Assembly (NCBI GenBank): GCA_938003955.1
Contig: CALKXE010000227.1
Location: 1-45,633 of the forward strand
DNA length: 45,633 bases
Origin: an uncultured Saprospiraceae bacterium
GTDB taxonomy: Bacteria > Bacteroidota > Bacteroidia > Chitinophagales > Saprospiraceae
Reading direction: 5' to 3'
The notes below the pieces were generated by a model, which worked only from the letters and a program-made list of their open reading frames with translations, had not been told where the DNA came from and searched no databases. Position 1 is the stretch's first letter. Each line of letters starts with the position of its first letter. Shown piece by piece: positions 1 through 8,264 of this stretch. The position numbers were made by a program, and so were the translations under genes.

Positions 1-509
1 ATCATATCATAAGACGCATCAAAGTCAAGCTCTAAGACTTCTATATTTTCTTGTTCTTCTTCTAGTCCTCCACCTTCACTTACCTTCATGTCACTATCAT
101 ATTCGGCTATAAAGAAATACAATATTTCAGTGACCGAACCTGGAGACATATAGGACTCAAAAATCTTTTCTACTTTAGATATTTTGTAGCCTGTTTCTTC
201 TTCCGTCTCTCGTTTTATACATTCTTCCGCATTGTCTTTTTCTAATAACCCAGCACACGCTTCTATCAATAGTCCTGTATCGTTGCCGTTTAAATAAGTA
301 GGCAATCGGAATTGACGGGTAAGCACAACGGTATTCTTTTCTTTATTATAAAGTAATATAGTAGCACCATTCCCCCTATCGTATACTTCTCGATCTTGTG
401 TTTCCCATTCGCCATTAGTGCTTCGGATATCATATGTCACCTTATTTAGAGTGTACCAATTATCTGATAATAGAGCTGTAGATTTTACTTTTATATTTTC
501 GTTTTGCAT
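1..509 (-). CDS. nudK: NudK-like Nudix hydrolase (GDP-mannose pyrophosphatase family), 3' end outside the window
   Basis: The minus-strand frame opens with ATG at 509 and runs off the window start without a stop, giving 169 visible codons of a family usually near 190 residues. The Nudix box is visible as [20 protein letters not shown] followed by TGY, and after it come [12 protein letters not shown] and an FFIAEY strand. This order closely matches what I recall of E. coli NudK, which hydrolyses GDP-mannose to GMP and mannose-1-phosphate in the cytoplasm. The first Glu of the formal Nudix signature (Gx5E) is Asn here, while the RExxEE metal-binding core is intact. The gene stands alone, about 95 bp downstream of the GNAT gene on the same strand. 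Substrate specificity is inferred from similarity; ADP-ribose or another sugar nucleotide is possible. Confidence 0.85.
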   Translation of the reverse strand, partial: MQNENIKVKSTALLSDNWYTLNKVTYDIRSTNGEWETQDREVYDRGNGATILLYNKEKNTVVLTRQFRLPTYLNGNDTGLLIEACAGLLEKDNAEECIKRETEEETGYKISKVEKIFESYMSPGSVTEILYFFIAEYDSDMKVSEGGGLEEEQENIEVLELDFDASYDM

Positions 510-604
510 TGAAGTGATTTAATATTAATATGAAAGGTTTACGAAGGATTTAAAAGTGTATTTTTAAATCACCCCATTGTCACTATTTAAATATAGAACG
601 TAAA

Positions 605-1174
605 TTAGGCATTCTCTATTTCTTTCCACATTAAGTATATTCCTCGACTTTCGTCAATTAACAAATCAAAATCTAATTGACTCAATGTTCCTTTTTGGAA
701 GCCATTTTTTAAGTAATAATTCAAAGCTTGATGTTTAGTATCCATGCAATCAAGCCATAATATTTCACTATTATTTCCCATCGCTACATTCAATACAAAT
801 TCCATAAGCAGCTTACTCACACCTTTCCCTTGAACTTCTTCTGAAAGATAGATTCTATGAAGTCGCGTAGCTTTTTTCTCAGGCTGATCAGGATATGAGA
901 TATCTACTTGAACTTTTAAAATACCTTCCATCTTACCTTCAACAATTACAAAATAGAATAAACCTTTCTCATTTATATCCTTTAGTACGACTTCACGACT
1001 GTAGACGTGGTTTAGATACCAACTACAGTCGTCGTTCCATAGATACTGGTAGGCAGGCGGGTATATTCGAGACATAAGATCATATAGTTCTTCATAGTCT
1101 CTGATATGAATTTCACGCAATGATACTTCCTCTGATAATTTCAAGTTCAATATGATTCTAATTTTATTAGTCAA
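605..1174 (-). CDS. GNAT family N-acetyltransferase
   Basis: This 189-residue protein has the layout of a single GNAT domain. A central strand FYFVIVEGKMEGILKV is followed by LHRIYLSEEVQGKGVSK (residues about 105-121), which holds the acetyl-CoA pyrophosphate-binding loop Q/RxxGxG/A as QGKGVS. The C-terminal ALNYYLKNGFQKG is the usual motif B end. GNAT enzymes transfer acetyl from acetyl-CoA to an amine; the acceptor cannot be read from the sequence. The long N-terminus before SLREIHIRDY suggests that the true start could be a few residues later. No partner gene is adjacent: the NudK-like gene lies downstream and a non-coding region upstream. Confidence 0.85.
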   Translation of the reverse strand: MTNKIRIILNLKLSEEVSLREIHIRDYEELYDLMSRIYPPAYQYLWNDDCSWYLNHVYSREVVLKDINEKGLFYFVIVEGKMEGILKVQVDISYPDQPEKKATRLHRIYLSEEVQGKGVSKLLMEFVLNVAMGNNSEILWLDCMDTKHQALNYYLKNGFQKGTLSQLDFDLLIDESRGIYLMWKEIENA

Positions 1175-1550
1175 ATATAGATTACCAAAATTAATGAAGG
1201 TCTAAAATTCGACCTAAATTACAAAAGCCGCTAATCAAGGTTGATTAAGCGGCTTTAGATGAGCTATCGTGATAAGCTCTCGTTTGTTAACCTAGAAGTA
1301 ATGTAGGTATGTCTTCATCATTTTCTTTTGTTTTAATTAGTTGTTTGATTTCACATATATAACGGAAATAATTATTTGATATTTTATTGTTTCCGGAATA
1401 GTTAACTATTACTCAATTTATCTTAATTGAATCTAAAACTCACTTGTAAACCTTTACCAAACTATTAAATTTATATTTCAACAAAGCGTTTTCTATCACC
1501 GTGCCGATATACTTAACATAACAACTTTTTTATCACCTAAACATAACAAT
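1175..1550. other. Intergenic region with three hairpins and a short minus-strand open frame
   Basis: This 376-bp gap lies between divergent genes. It holds a terminator-like hairpin (about 1223-1256), a second stem GAGCT/AAGCTC at 1261-1279 and a weak third stem ACCTA/TAGGT at 1290-1308. On the minus strand, positions 1290-1412 are open for 41 codons (stop at 1287-1289), ending in KENDEDIPTLLLG. The frame has no ATG, GTG or TTG start. It reads like a gene remnant or an unusually started small protein whose transcript would end at the 1223-1256 hairpin. I cannot assign a family, and chance remains possible. Confidence 0.3.
1215..1256 (-). terminator. Rho-independent-like terminator, minus orientation
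   Basis: AAAGCCGC-TAATCAA and TTGATTAAGCGGCTTT form a roughly 15-bp stem with one bulge and a two-base loop. Read on the minus strand, the stem is followed by TTTTGTAATTT. It lies upstream of the GNAT start, so it must end a minus-strand transcript that begins at higher coordinates, where no ordinary gene is visible. Confidence 0.55.
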
Positions 1551-2801
1551 ATGAAACGCTTCCTATTTGTTCTAGTCCTATTTACGAGTATGACTACCCA
1601 AGCAATTACACAAGAAAATAAAAACGATGATGCCCAATCAATTACAACTCCGGGAATCAAAGTCCCTCAACTTATCACAACCAATATAAGAAGACAGAAC
1701 CTTAGTTTTCAATTCAACTACACTCAAAATAGATTCAATTCAAATTGGCTATCTGCTAATCTAGGCAGTTTCATTTCGACCAAAAACAAACAAATAAGTA
1801 TATTCGGTTCCGCTGGATACTCAAATAATTCGAGATCACTGTCTGACATGATTTCACTTAACCGAAATTATTCAGTATCCTTTAATTTAGGTCTCAATGC
1901 TAAGTTTTTTAATTCTAGAAACCAGTTTTTCGAATTTGGAATACAGTCTTCAAATAATTTCTATAAAATAATAGATCGAAGATTTACTCAAGCAAGATCA
2001 CAAATCAAAATCGGACTAGGACAAGGGCGTATAGACTTTATTGATGATGCTACAATTGTCGCACAAATAATCGAGGGGCTAGAAAAGAAAGGTGAATTAC
2101 TCAAGAAATTGACAAAACTACAATTAATAGAATTTAAAGATTTAGTTGCAGAGATTAAGAACAATCGAAAATTTGTGAACAGGTCTTATACAGAATTTGA
2201 AATAGAACAGATAACAACATTCCTATCGAATATAGGTGTAATCAAAGAGAATGGATTTAATAAACAAATCATCCAACAACAATACAAATATGAACCGATG
2301 TTCGCTCGTACTACAGGTACTCAATATAAATTCTCTCTTTACTCTCAATTCAATGTCCTACAATCGCAAGATCAATTAGATGTGAACCCGTTCACTTTGG
2401 GTGCCGAATTATCATTCCAAAAAGACAGATATATAAATGACAAATGGCAGCTAAACACAAGAGCTTCTGCCTTCTTTGAACAAAAAGTGTCTGCTTTTGC
2501 TGACAACCACAACTTTACATATAAAAGAGCTGGAATAAAACTACAAAATAGCCTGTTTTATAAAATAGATAATAAATCAAGTCTGCGATTCATAAACGAA
2601 ATCGGTTATACTCCAGTAAATGAAGTTTTTAAATTTCAGGATAATAAATTTACCAGAGAGAATGTCAGCTCAGTATATATGAATAATACGCTGCAATATG
2701 AGTTCATGCTTAATAGAAAAACGGCTGTTAATGTTGGTATTAATTTAGGCGTCACAAAAACTGGACTTAATAGTGGAATGAGTTTCGGAATTCGATTTTA
2801 G
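1551..2801 (+). CDS. Predicted outer-membrane/secreted protein of unknown family
   Basis: The 416-residue product starts with a clear signal peptide (MKRFLFVLVLFTSMTTQA, cleavage near residue 18-20). Much of the rest alternates polar and hydrophobic residues in short strands rich in Asn, Phe and Tyr, as in outer-membrane beta-barrels, and the last residue is Phe after a GMSFGIR strand, which fits a BAM recognition end. A more charged, helical insert covers about residues 165-235. I recognise no named family and no catalytic motif. The gene is monocistronic, and the neighbouring genes give no functional clue. Location in the outer membrane is an inference from composition. Confidence 0.7.
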   Translation: MKRFLFVLVLFTSMTTQAITQENKNDDAQSITTPGIKVPQLITTNIRRQNLSFQFNYTQNRFNSNWLSANLGSFISTKNKQISIFGSAGYSNNSRSLSDMISLNRNYSVSFNLGLNAKFFNSRNQFFEFGIQSSNNFYKIIDRRFTQARSQIKIGLGQGRIDFIDDATIVAQIIEGLEKKGELLKKLTKLQLIEFKDLVAEIKNNRKFVNRSYTEFEIEQITTFLSNIGVIKENGFNKQIIQQQYKYEPMFARTTGTQYKFSLYSQFNVLQSQDQLDVNPFTLGAELSFQKDRYINDKWQLNTRASAFFEQKVSAFADNHNFTYKRAGIKLQNSLFYKIDNKSSLRFINEIGYTPVNEVFKFQDNKFTRENVSSVYMNNTLQYEFMLNRKTAVNVGINLGVTKTGLNSGMSFGIRF

Positions 2802-3002
2802 ATAAGTTTAGATTTTACACAAACTGTGCATTTAAGAAATTCATCGTATTGTTAAAAAGTGATCATATTCTCTTAATTCGATCTAAACAGATACTAAAAT
2901 CACTTAATGAAGTATTAAATACGTGTCAGACAGGGGACATTTGTTGACTCCAGTTCGATATTATAATAACTACAACATTTAATAACTATTAAAACGCTTG
3001 CT

Positions 3003-3119
3003 ATGAAGTACAAAAAACTATTTCCAGTGATGGCTAGTTACCCCGCCATTAAGAGTCTAGATTCTCGACCAATTACAAATGAAAGAATCGACGACTCCCA
3101 GCTTATCACGTTAGCTTAA
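3003..3119 (+). CDS. Candidate 38-residue small protein
   Basis: An ATG-initiated frame of 38 codons begins MKYKKLFPVMASYPAIKSL and ends TLA before TAA. It has a basic start and an acidic, hydroxyl-rich end. A terminator-like hairpin follows 17 bp after the stop in the same orientation, which suggests a short dedicated transcript in the 407-bp gap between 2801 and 3209. There is no similarity that I recognise, no signal peptide and no bacteriocin-type double-Gly leader. The rest of the gap (2802-3002) shows no convincing gene. It may equally be a non-coding RNA with a chance frame. Confidence 0.3.
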   Translation: MKYKKLFPVMASYPAIKSLDSRPITNERIDDSQLITLA

Positions 3120-3135
3120 ATTAAACAAATCTATT

Positions 3136-3190
3136 TTGCTGTGGAGAAAAACCAGTTTACCACTGAAAAGTATTCACAGCAATTTTTGTT
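3136..3190 (+). terminator. Branched terminator-like hairpin, plus orientation
   Basis: TTGCTGTG (3136-3143) pairs with CACAGCAA (3175-3182) and is followed by TTTTTGTTCTTTT. The loop contains a smaller stem, CAGT/ACTG. The T-run is present only in the plus reading, so it would end the short transcript carrying the 38-codon frame rather than the minus-strand gene at 3209. Confidence 0.5.
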
Positions 3191-3208
3191 CTTTTAAACG
3201 AGTGTGTA

Positions 3209-3748
3209 CTAAAAAGTAAAAAATAGTCCTACCCCATTGGAATTTAATCCAAGAGAGACAGACCCCACATCATTCTGTAGCGATTGTGCCTCAACATCCC
3301 AAATATATTGTTGTGCAGATCCTCTTCTTTTTATTCTGGCTATAGAAATTCGACTTCCTCCAGATCTGATAATTGAAACGCCAGTCAAACCGACAAGAAA
3401 CCCAAATGAAACTACGATTATTTGGCCCAGGCTAGAAAAATCTGGCAAGCCATAACTGGGTCCAGATTTGGTTTCATCTTTAGATAGCGCCCCTTTAAAA
3501 ATAATGTACCCTCCAGCTATAATGCACCCAACGCCTAACGACTCTAATAAAATGCCTTTCATTTTATCACTTTTAGAATCCTTGTAAATACGCATAGCAT
3601 TAGGAAAATCAGCGTACGTCATTTTTAGATTCCTATTTTCCAATAAGAATGCATCTACTTGTTCGGGGTCTTCGATTTGACTAAAAGCTGGTGAAGTGAT
3701 AAATGCCATCAAGAAAACCACGTAAATTTTAAGAATTGGTTTATTCAT
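3209..3748 (-). CDS. Small exported membrane-associated protein, unknown function
   Basis: The 179-residue product has an N-terminal signal sequence ending near SPAFSQ (about residue 24). Two further hydrophobic stretches follow: LGVGCIIAGGYIIF (about residues 71-84) and IIVVSFGFLVGLTGVSII (about 109-126). A C-terminal tail of about 50 residues has alternating strands and ends in FFTF. The two-helix hairpin after a signal peptide is common in small Bacteroidota envelope proteins of unknown role. I do not recognise a family. It lies 43 bp downstream of the COG2509 flavoprotein gene on the same strand, so co-transcription is possible but gives no clear functional link. Confidence 0.6.
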   Translation of the reverse strand: MNKPILKIYVVFLMAFITSPAFSQIEDPEQVDAFLLENRNLKMTYADFPNAMRIYKDSKSDKMKGILLESLGVGCIIAGGYIIFKGALSKDETKSGPSYGLPDFSSLGQIIVVSFGFLVGLTGVSIIRSGGSRISIARIKRRGSAQQYIWDVEAQSLQNDVGSVSLGLNSNGVGLFFTF

Positions 3749-3791
3749 GTGATATTTTATTTGATTGGGTTCTTTTTTTGTGTTGACTAAA

Positions 3792-5360
3792 TTATAACAT
3801 TCCTACCGAAATCCACCGCTTCACAGCACTAGCTACATTTTCTCCATCCATACACGCTGACAATATCCCTCCTGCATATCCCGCTCCTTCTCCACATGGA
3901 AACAAACCTTTCACTTCAGTATGCATATAAGTTTCTCTATCTCTTGGGATTTTAATCGGGGAAGATGTACGACTCTCTACACCGATAATATTGGCTTCAT
4001 TTGTATTATAACCTGCCATTTTTTTATCAATTTCGGTTATTCCTCTTCTTAATCTCTTTGCTATAAATTCCGGGAGTAATGCATTCATATCAGCAGAATA
4101 GATTCCAGGTATATAACTTGTAGGATTCAATTCTTCTGACATTTTTTGATCAACAAAATCCTTGACTCTTTGAGCTGGAGCTTTCTGTGTACCATCTCCG
4201 GATTCAAACATCTTTTGTTCCACATCCTTTTGAAAATTCATTGTCGCATACAGTCCTTCATATCCATGCTCTACTAACTCTTCTACACTTACTGATGTAA
4301 CAAAACCACTGTTGGCAAAGGGACTATCCCGTCTTGATAGACTCATACCATTTACAACCAGTTCTCCTGGTGCAGTGGCAGCTGGAACAATCAATCCTCC
4401 AGGGCACATACAAAAAGAAAACACTCCGATGTCATCTATCTGAGCAACAACACCATAACTAGATGCTGGCAGATTTTCTTCTCTATCCGATTGATTGTAT
4501 TGCATTCTGTCAATCATAGATTGAGGATGCTCTATTCGCACACCTATCGCGAAAGGCTTCGCTTCCATATACACAGACTTAGCATCTAAAAGCTTATAAA
4601 TATCCCTCGCAGAGTGCCCTGTTGCTAGTATGATATTATCCGTTTCTATTTTCTCAGATTCATTTATTGTGAGTCCTTTTACTTCATTGTTTTCAATATC
4701 TATATCTGTCACAAACGAATCAAATCTTACTACTCCTCCGAACCGCTCTATCGTTTCTCTAAGTGCCGATACGATCTTAGGCAGCTTATTCGATCCAATA
4801 TGTGGATGTGCATCCAATAGAATATCATCTTGCGCACCATGCTCGACTAGCATTTGTAAAACTCCAATAATTTTACCTCGCTTTTTTGACCGTGTATACA
4901 GCTTACCATCCGAATAAGTACCTGCACCGCCTTCACCAAAACAATAGTTAGAATGAGGATTGACCACTCCTTCCTGTTGTATAGCTTTGAGATCCCTCCT
5001 TCTCGCTTGCACATCTTTTCCTCGATCGAGAACGATAGGCTTCATCCCCTCCTTGATACATCTTAGCGCTGCAAAATATCCAGCAGGTCCTGCTCCAATG
5101 ATGTACACTTCTTTTGCAGATGACACATCAGAAAAACCTTCTAATTGAGAAGGTTGTTTTTCTGGCATTTCATCGACATAGACATCAACTCTGAGTCGAT
5201 AAACAGGTCGGCTCCCTCTCGCATCTATTGATCTTCTATCTACTTCTACATGGCTTACATCATCCAAAGACACCTTTGCAAGAGAGGCTGCACTCTTCCA
5301 TATAAACGATTGATCAACTATCTGATCTGGGAATAATTTTAGCTCTACAGTTTTCTTCAT
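3792..5360 (-). CDS. COG2509-type NAD(P)/FAD-dependent oxidoreductase
   Basis: The 522-residue protein has an N-terminal roughly 80-residue extension, then a Rossmann FAD-binding segment VYIIGAGPAGYFAALR (residues 85-100, GxGxxG) ending in an acidic or charged strand VLDRGKD. Other family marks are GEGGAGTYSDGKLYTRSKKR, ILATGHSARDIY (the second dinucleotide-binding ATG motif), and the C-terminal FPCGEGAGYAGGILSACMDG, which closes over FAD. This is the layout of the widespread uncharacterised FAD-dependent dehydrogenases of COG2509, cytoplasmic enzymes with no firmly established substrate. The length and both motifs look intact. The downstream small membrane protein may share its transcript. 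Confidence 0.88.
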   Translation of the reverse strand: MKKTVELKLFPDQIVDQSFIWKSAASLAKVSLDDVSHVEVDRRSIDARGSRPVYRLRVDVYVDEMPEKQPSQLEGFSDVSSAKEVYIIGAGPAGYFAALRCIKEGMKPIVLDRGKDVQARRRDLKAIQQEGVVNPHSNYCFGEGGAGTYSDGKLYTRSKKRGKIIGVLQMLVEHGAQDDILLDAHPHIGSNKLPKIVSALRETIERFGGVVRFDSFVTDIDIENNEVKGLTINESEKIETDNIILATGHSARDIYKLLDAKSVYMEAKPFAIGVRIEHPQSMIDRMQYNQSDREENLPASSYGVVAQIDDIGVFSFCMCPGGLIVPAATAPGELVVNGMSLSRRDSPFANSGFVTSVSVEELVEHGYEGLYATMNFQKDVEQKMFESGDGTQKAPAQRVKDFVDQKMSEELNPTSYIPGIYSADMNALLPEFIAKRLRRGITEIDKKMAGYNTNEANIIGVESRTSSPIKIPRDRETYMHTEVKGLFPCGEGAGYAGGILSACMDGENVASAVKRWISVGML

Positions 5361-5480
5361 TTTCTCTTCTCTAAATTATCAATAGTAGACAAATCACTTC
5401 TTTACTAGAATCATATGAAAGTAAGCTCAGGAATTAATGTATCATTCCTTATTAAAATATAACCTTCATTTAACATCGAC

Positions 5481-5503
5481 AAAGATATACATGTTTATCT
5501 TTG
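5481..5503 (+). promoter_or_regulatory. Near-perfect palindrome overlapping a Bacteroidota -7 element
   Basis: Positions 5481-5502 form an inverted repeat, AAAGATA ... TATCTTT around an ACATGT core, with 10 of 11 base pairs matching. Its right arm plus the next base is TATCTTTG (5496-5503), an exact match to the Bacteroidota -7 consensus TAnnTTTG. The ATG at 5508 follows within five bases, so the message would be leaderless or nearly so. No clear -33 TTG is present at the expected distance. An operator overlapping a promoter is an inference. Confidence 0.4.
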
Positions 5504-5507
5504 CCCC

Positions 5508-7139
5508 ATGGATCAATTATTAGCAAATAATCCATTGTTACTACTATTTCTAGTAGCCGCAGTTGGATACTTAGTGGGCAAAGTTAATATCAAAGGAAAC
5601 TCTTTGGGTGTTTCGGCAGTGTTATTTGTAGGATTAGCGTTTGGTGCAATTAATCCTGACTTCAATGTGCCACAGATTATCTTCCAATTGGGTTTAGTAT
5701 TTTTTGTTTATTCAGTGGGACTAAGCTCAGGACCAGCCTTCTTTCAGTCATTCAAAAAGAATGGAATTAGAGACATTGGTTTTGTGATGGTTATGCTTAC
5801 GGTTACTGCACTGGTTGCCGTAGGATTATTTTTCCTTTTTGGTTTTGATGCGGCCAGTATCACGGGTATTTATTCTGGTTCCAGTACGAACACTCCAGCA
5901 CTTGCTTCTGTCATTGACTTGGTCGAACGCAGAGGCTTGGAAAATAACAGAGAGTTAAAAGATGCTCTTGTCATTGGTTATACATATAGTTACCCTATGG
6001 GAGTCATAGGTGTGATGATTGTACTGAAACTGATGGAACGATTCTTTAAGATTGACTATAAAAAAGAAAAACAACAACTTAAAAAGGACTACCCTATTGA
6101 GGAAGAACTATCAAGTAAGTCCGTAAGAATCACGAATGCAAAACTTCATGGATTATCACTTAGGGACGTCACTAAAAATACGGGGCTGAATATACTCTTT
6201 GGCAGAATAAGTAGCGGGAACGATACGACGCTGGCCAATTGGGATACAATAATACATACAGATGACGTGCTCATGGTTATCGGTAGCGCCGAAGAGATCG
6301 ACAAAGCAACGGAACTTCTAGGAGTAAAAACAAAAGATAATATATCATACGATAGACGAGAGTACGACGTAAGAAGGATCTTCGTCAGTAATCAATCCGT
6401 AGTCGGAAAAACAATTTCTTCTCTTGATCTAAGTAAGAACTACAGTGCCGTTATAACTAGAATTCGTAGAGGTGATATTGACATGTTGGCTAAAGCACAC
6501 ACCGTTTTAGAAATGGGTGACAGGATAAGATTTGTCGCCCGAAGAAAAGACCTCAAAGGGCTATCAAAATTATTTGGTGATTCATACTATAGAAGTAGTC
6601 AGGTCAACCTCTTTTCATTTGGACTAGGTATCGCTTTAGGTTTACTCATAGGAAGTATCGAAATATCACTTCCAGGCGATACTACTTTCAAGTTAGGTAT
6701 GGCCGGGGGACCATTAATCGTAGGGCTTGTACTTGGCGCATTGCGTAGAACTGGACCTGTCGTATGGACACTTCCATATGGTGCCAATGTGACATTAAGA
6801 CAAATGGGCTTGATCTTCTTACTTGCCGTAATCGGTCTAAGTTCAGGTAATAAGGTATTAGAATCTCTAGAAAGCCCAGTCTGGATAACGGTTTTTATGG
6901 GTGGTGTAATGCTAAGTATGATATCAGCGTTTGTCAGTATTATAATAGGCTACAAGCTTTTCAAAATACCATTCTCACTACTCCTTGGCTTTCTTTCGAA
7001 TCAACCAGCAATCCTAGACTATGCTATGGGCATGAGTAAGAATAAAGTACCACTGATTGGGTACTCTGTTATGTTTCCGATTGCTTTAGTCATGAAGATA
7101 TTGTTTGCACAGATATTATTTTTGGTGCTGGGTGGTTGA
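5508..7139 (+). CDS. AspT/YidE-family membrane transporter with two TrkA-C (RCK_C) domains
   Basis: The 543-residue protein shows the duplicated Asp-Al_Ex layout. About five hydrophobic helices (residues 8-185) carry the SVGLSSGPAFFQSFK motif and GIYSGSSTNTPALASV. Two consecutive RCK_C domains follow (about 208-280 and 285-365). A second set of about five helices (about 368-543) holds IGLSSGNKVLESL. The family includes the aspartate:alanine antiporter AspT and the uncharacterised YidE/YbjL of E. coli. The RCK_C domains probably bind a ligand that gates transport. The substrate here is unknown, so the symbol is left blank. It is a single gene whose start directly abuts a palindromic promoter-like element. 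Confidence 0.88.
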   Translation: MDQLLANNPLLLLFLVAAVGYLVGKVNIKGNSLGVSAVLFVGLAFGAINPDFNVPQIIFQLGLVFFVYSVGLSSGPAFFQSFKKNGIRDIGFVMVMLTVTALVAVGLFFLFGFDAASITGIYSGSSTNTPALASVIDLVERRGLENNRELKDALVIGYTYSYPMGVIGVMIVLKLMERFFKIDYKKEKQQLKKDYPIEEELSSKSVRITNAKLHGLSLRDVTKNTGLNILFGRISSGNDTTLANWDTIIHTDDVLMVIGSAEEIDKATELLGVKTKDNISYDRREYDVRRIFVSNQSVVGKTISSLDLSKNYSAVITRIRRGDIDMLAKAHTVLEMGDRIRFVARRKDLKGLSKLFGDSYYRSSQVNLFSFGLGIALGLLIGSIEISLPGDTTFKLGMAGGPLIVGLVLGALRRTGPVVWTLPYGANVTLRQMGLIFLLAVIGLSSGNKVLESLESPVWITVFMGGVMLSMISAFVSIIIGYKLFKIPFSLLLGFLSNQPAILDYAMGMSKNKVPLIGYSVMFPIALVMKILFAQILFLVLGG

Positions 7140-7175
7140 TTAATATTTTCAACAAGAGAAATAGAGACGAATGGT

Positions 7176-8135
7176 CTAGAGTCCTACTTTCTGTCCATAC
7201 TCAGCTACTCTAAATCCTGACTCTAATACAGATTTATACGCTGCACTCTCCTGATCCCATAATGGATTAGTATGATTTAAGTGAATAAAGTGAATCTTCG
7301 CCTTTTCTTCTTTCGATAAGTCTTTGAACAACTCCATGCTTTCTATTACAAAAGGATGTGGTATTTCTGAGATGTCTCTGTTATTAATCTCATTCGCGTC
7401 ATAGAAGGTAGCGTCAAGAAATGCATAATCAACTTTTGCAATCCAATCGATAATGTCTTCATTCCATTTTTCCCACTTGTCTATATCCGGAATAAACAAA
7501 GCCGACTTCTGTTTTCCTGAGATAACAAAACCGACAGTCTCCGAATATTCATCTCTATGCGGAACTTGTATTGGCATGACATTCACATTTTGAGTCAATG
7601 TATTTTCTTTGCTAGCCTCAAGTTCATGTAATTCTATATTCTCTAACGTGACTAATTGATCCCACGGACCATTAGACGATAAGAACTCTGTCATCTTAGG
7701 CATTGCATAGACGGGCACATTCTTCGCTCCTTTGGCTTCTCTTCCTAAAAACATCAATCCTGTATAATGTCCAATGTGAGCATGTGTAATCAATATCCCA
7801 TCGGGCATCAAGTCATATTCTTTGCCACCTCTTTCATTTAAGTTTGCCGCTTGGCTTGTGAAATCAGGTGACGCTTCAAAAATGAACCGCTTATCAAATT
7901 CATGGTCTATCACCCCAAGAGAGACTACCTTTCTAGTCTTGTCAGGTCTATTCCATAATTGCAGACAGCATTCTTTTTTGCAACCGATATGAGGAGAGCC
8001 TCCATCTTGAGCTGTTCCTAACACAACTAAACTTACATCGCTTTGAGTTGCAGGAGCTTTGATAGATTTTAGTCTCATCTTGTCTTGATTATCTGTACAT
8101 CCAACAACTAGGAAGATAAAAAGTAAATATTTCAT
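7176..8135 (-). CDS. PqqB-like metallo-beta-lactamase-fold lipoprotein
   Basis: I start the gene at 8135 rather than at an upstream in-frame ATG at 8228. The 319-residue product then begins MKYLLFIFLVVGC, a lipoprotein signal with Cys13 as the lipidated residue. LGTAQDGGSPHIGCKKECC (residues 39-57) resembles the N-terminal Cys-containing loop of PqqB. ITHAHIGHYTG (about 116-126) is the HxHxxH metal motif, and HRDEYSETVGFV, LDATFYD and FIHLNHTNP supply later metal or structural residues. PqqB proteins are MBL-fold enzymes of PQQ biosynthesis, but no other pqq gene is nearby and this copy is exported, so a periplasmic hydrolase or oxygenase of unknown substrate is more likely. It converges with the transporter gene, with 36 bp between them. 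Confidence 0.82.
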   Translation of the reverse strand: MKYLLFIFLVVGCTDNQDKMRLKSIKAPATQSDVSLVVLGTAQDGGSPHIGCKKECCLQLWNRPDKTRKVVSLGVIDHEFDKRFIFEASPDFTSQAANLNERGGKEYDLMPDGILITHAHIGHYTGLMFLGREAKGAKNVPVYAMPKMTEFLSSNGPWDQLVTLENIELHELEASKENTLTQNVNVMPIQVPHRDEYSETVGFVISGKQKSALFIPDIDKWEKWNEDIIDWIAKVDYAFLDATFYDANEINNRDISEIPHPFVIESMELFKDLSKEEKAKIHFIHLNHTNPLWDQESAAYKSVLESGFRVAEYGQKVGL

Positions 8136-8264
8136 AATGCTTAATTTTGGGGCAGTTTTCATTTTCATAGCGCTTAGATCAATTTTGAAAATGCAATATA
8201 GACTATCACCTCCTTCTGCTAAAACCACTCTTATTTATTCTACCATCTCTAAAATCCAAACGAA

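Noticed and set aside
895..1077. A 60-codon plus-strand frame opposite the GNAT gene
   Set aside because: The GNAT reading frame on the minus strand has intact family motifs across the same bases. The plus frame has no domain or start context.
1175..1550. A possible tRNA or known structured RNA in the hairpin-rich gap
   Set aside because: No cloverleaf, T-loop GTTCGA motif or CCA end was found, and the stems do not fit a riboswitch or housekeeping RNA that I know.
8136..8228. An in-frame upstream start of the PqqB-like gene at 8228
   Set aside because: Starting there would put a 31-residue charged segment before a perfect lipoprotein signal. The start at 8135 gives a normal lipobox.
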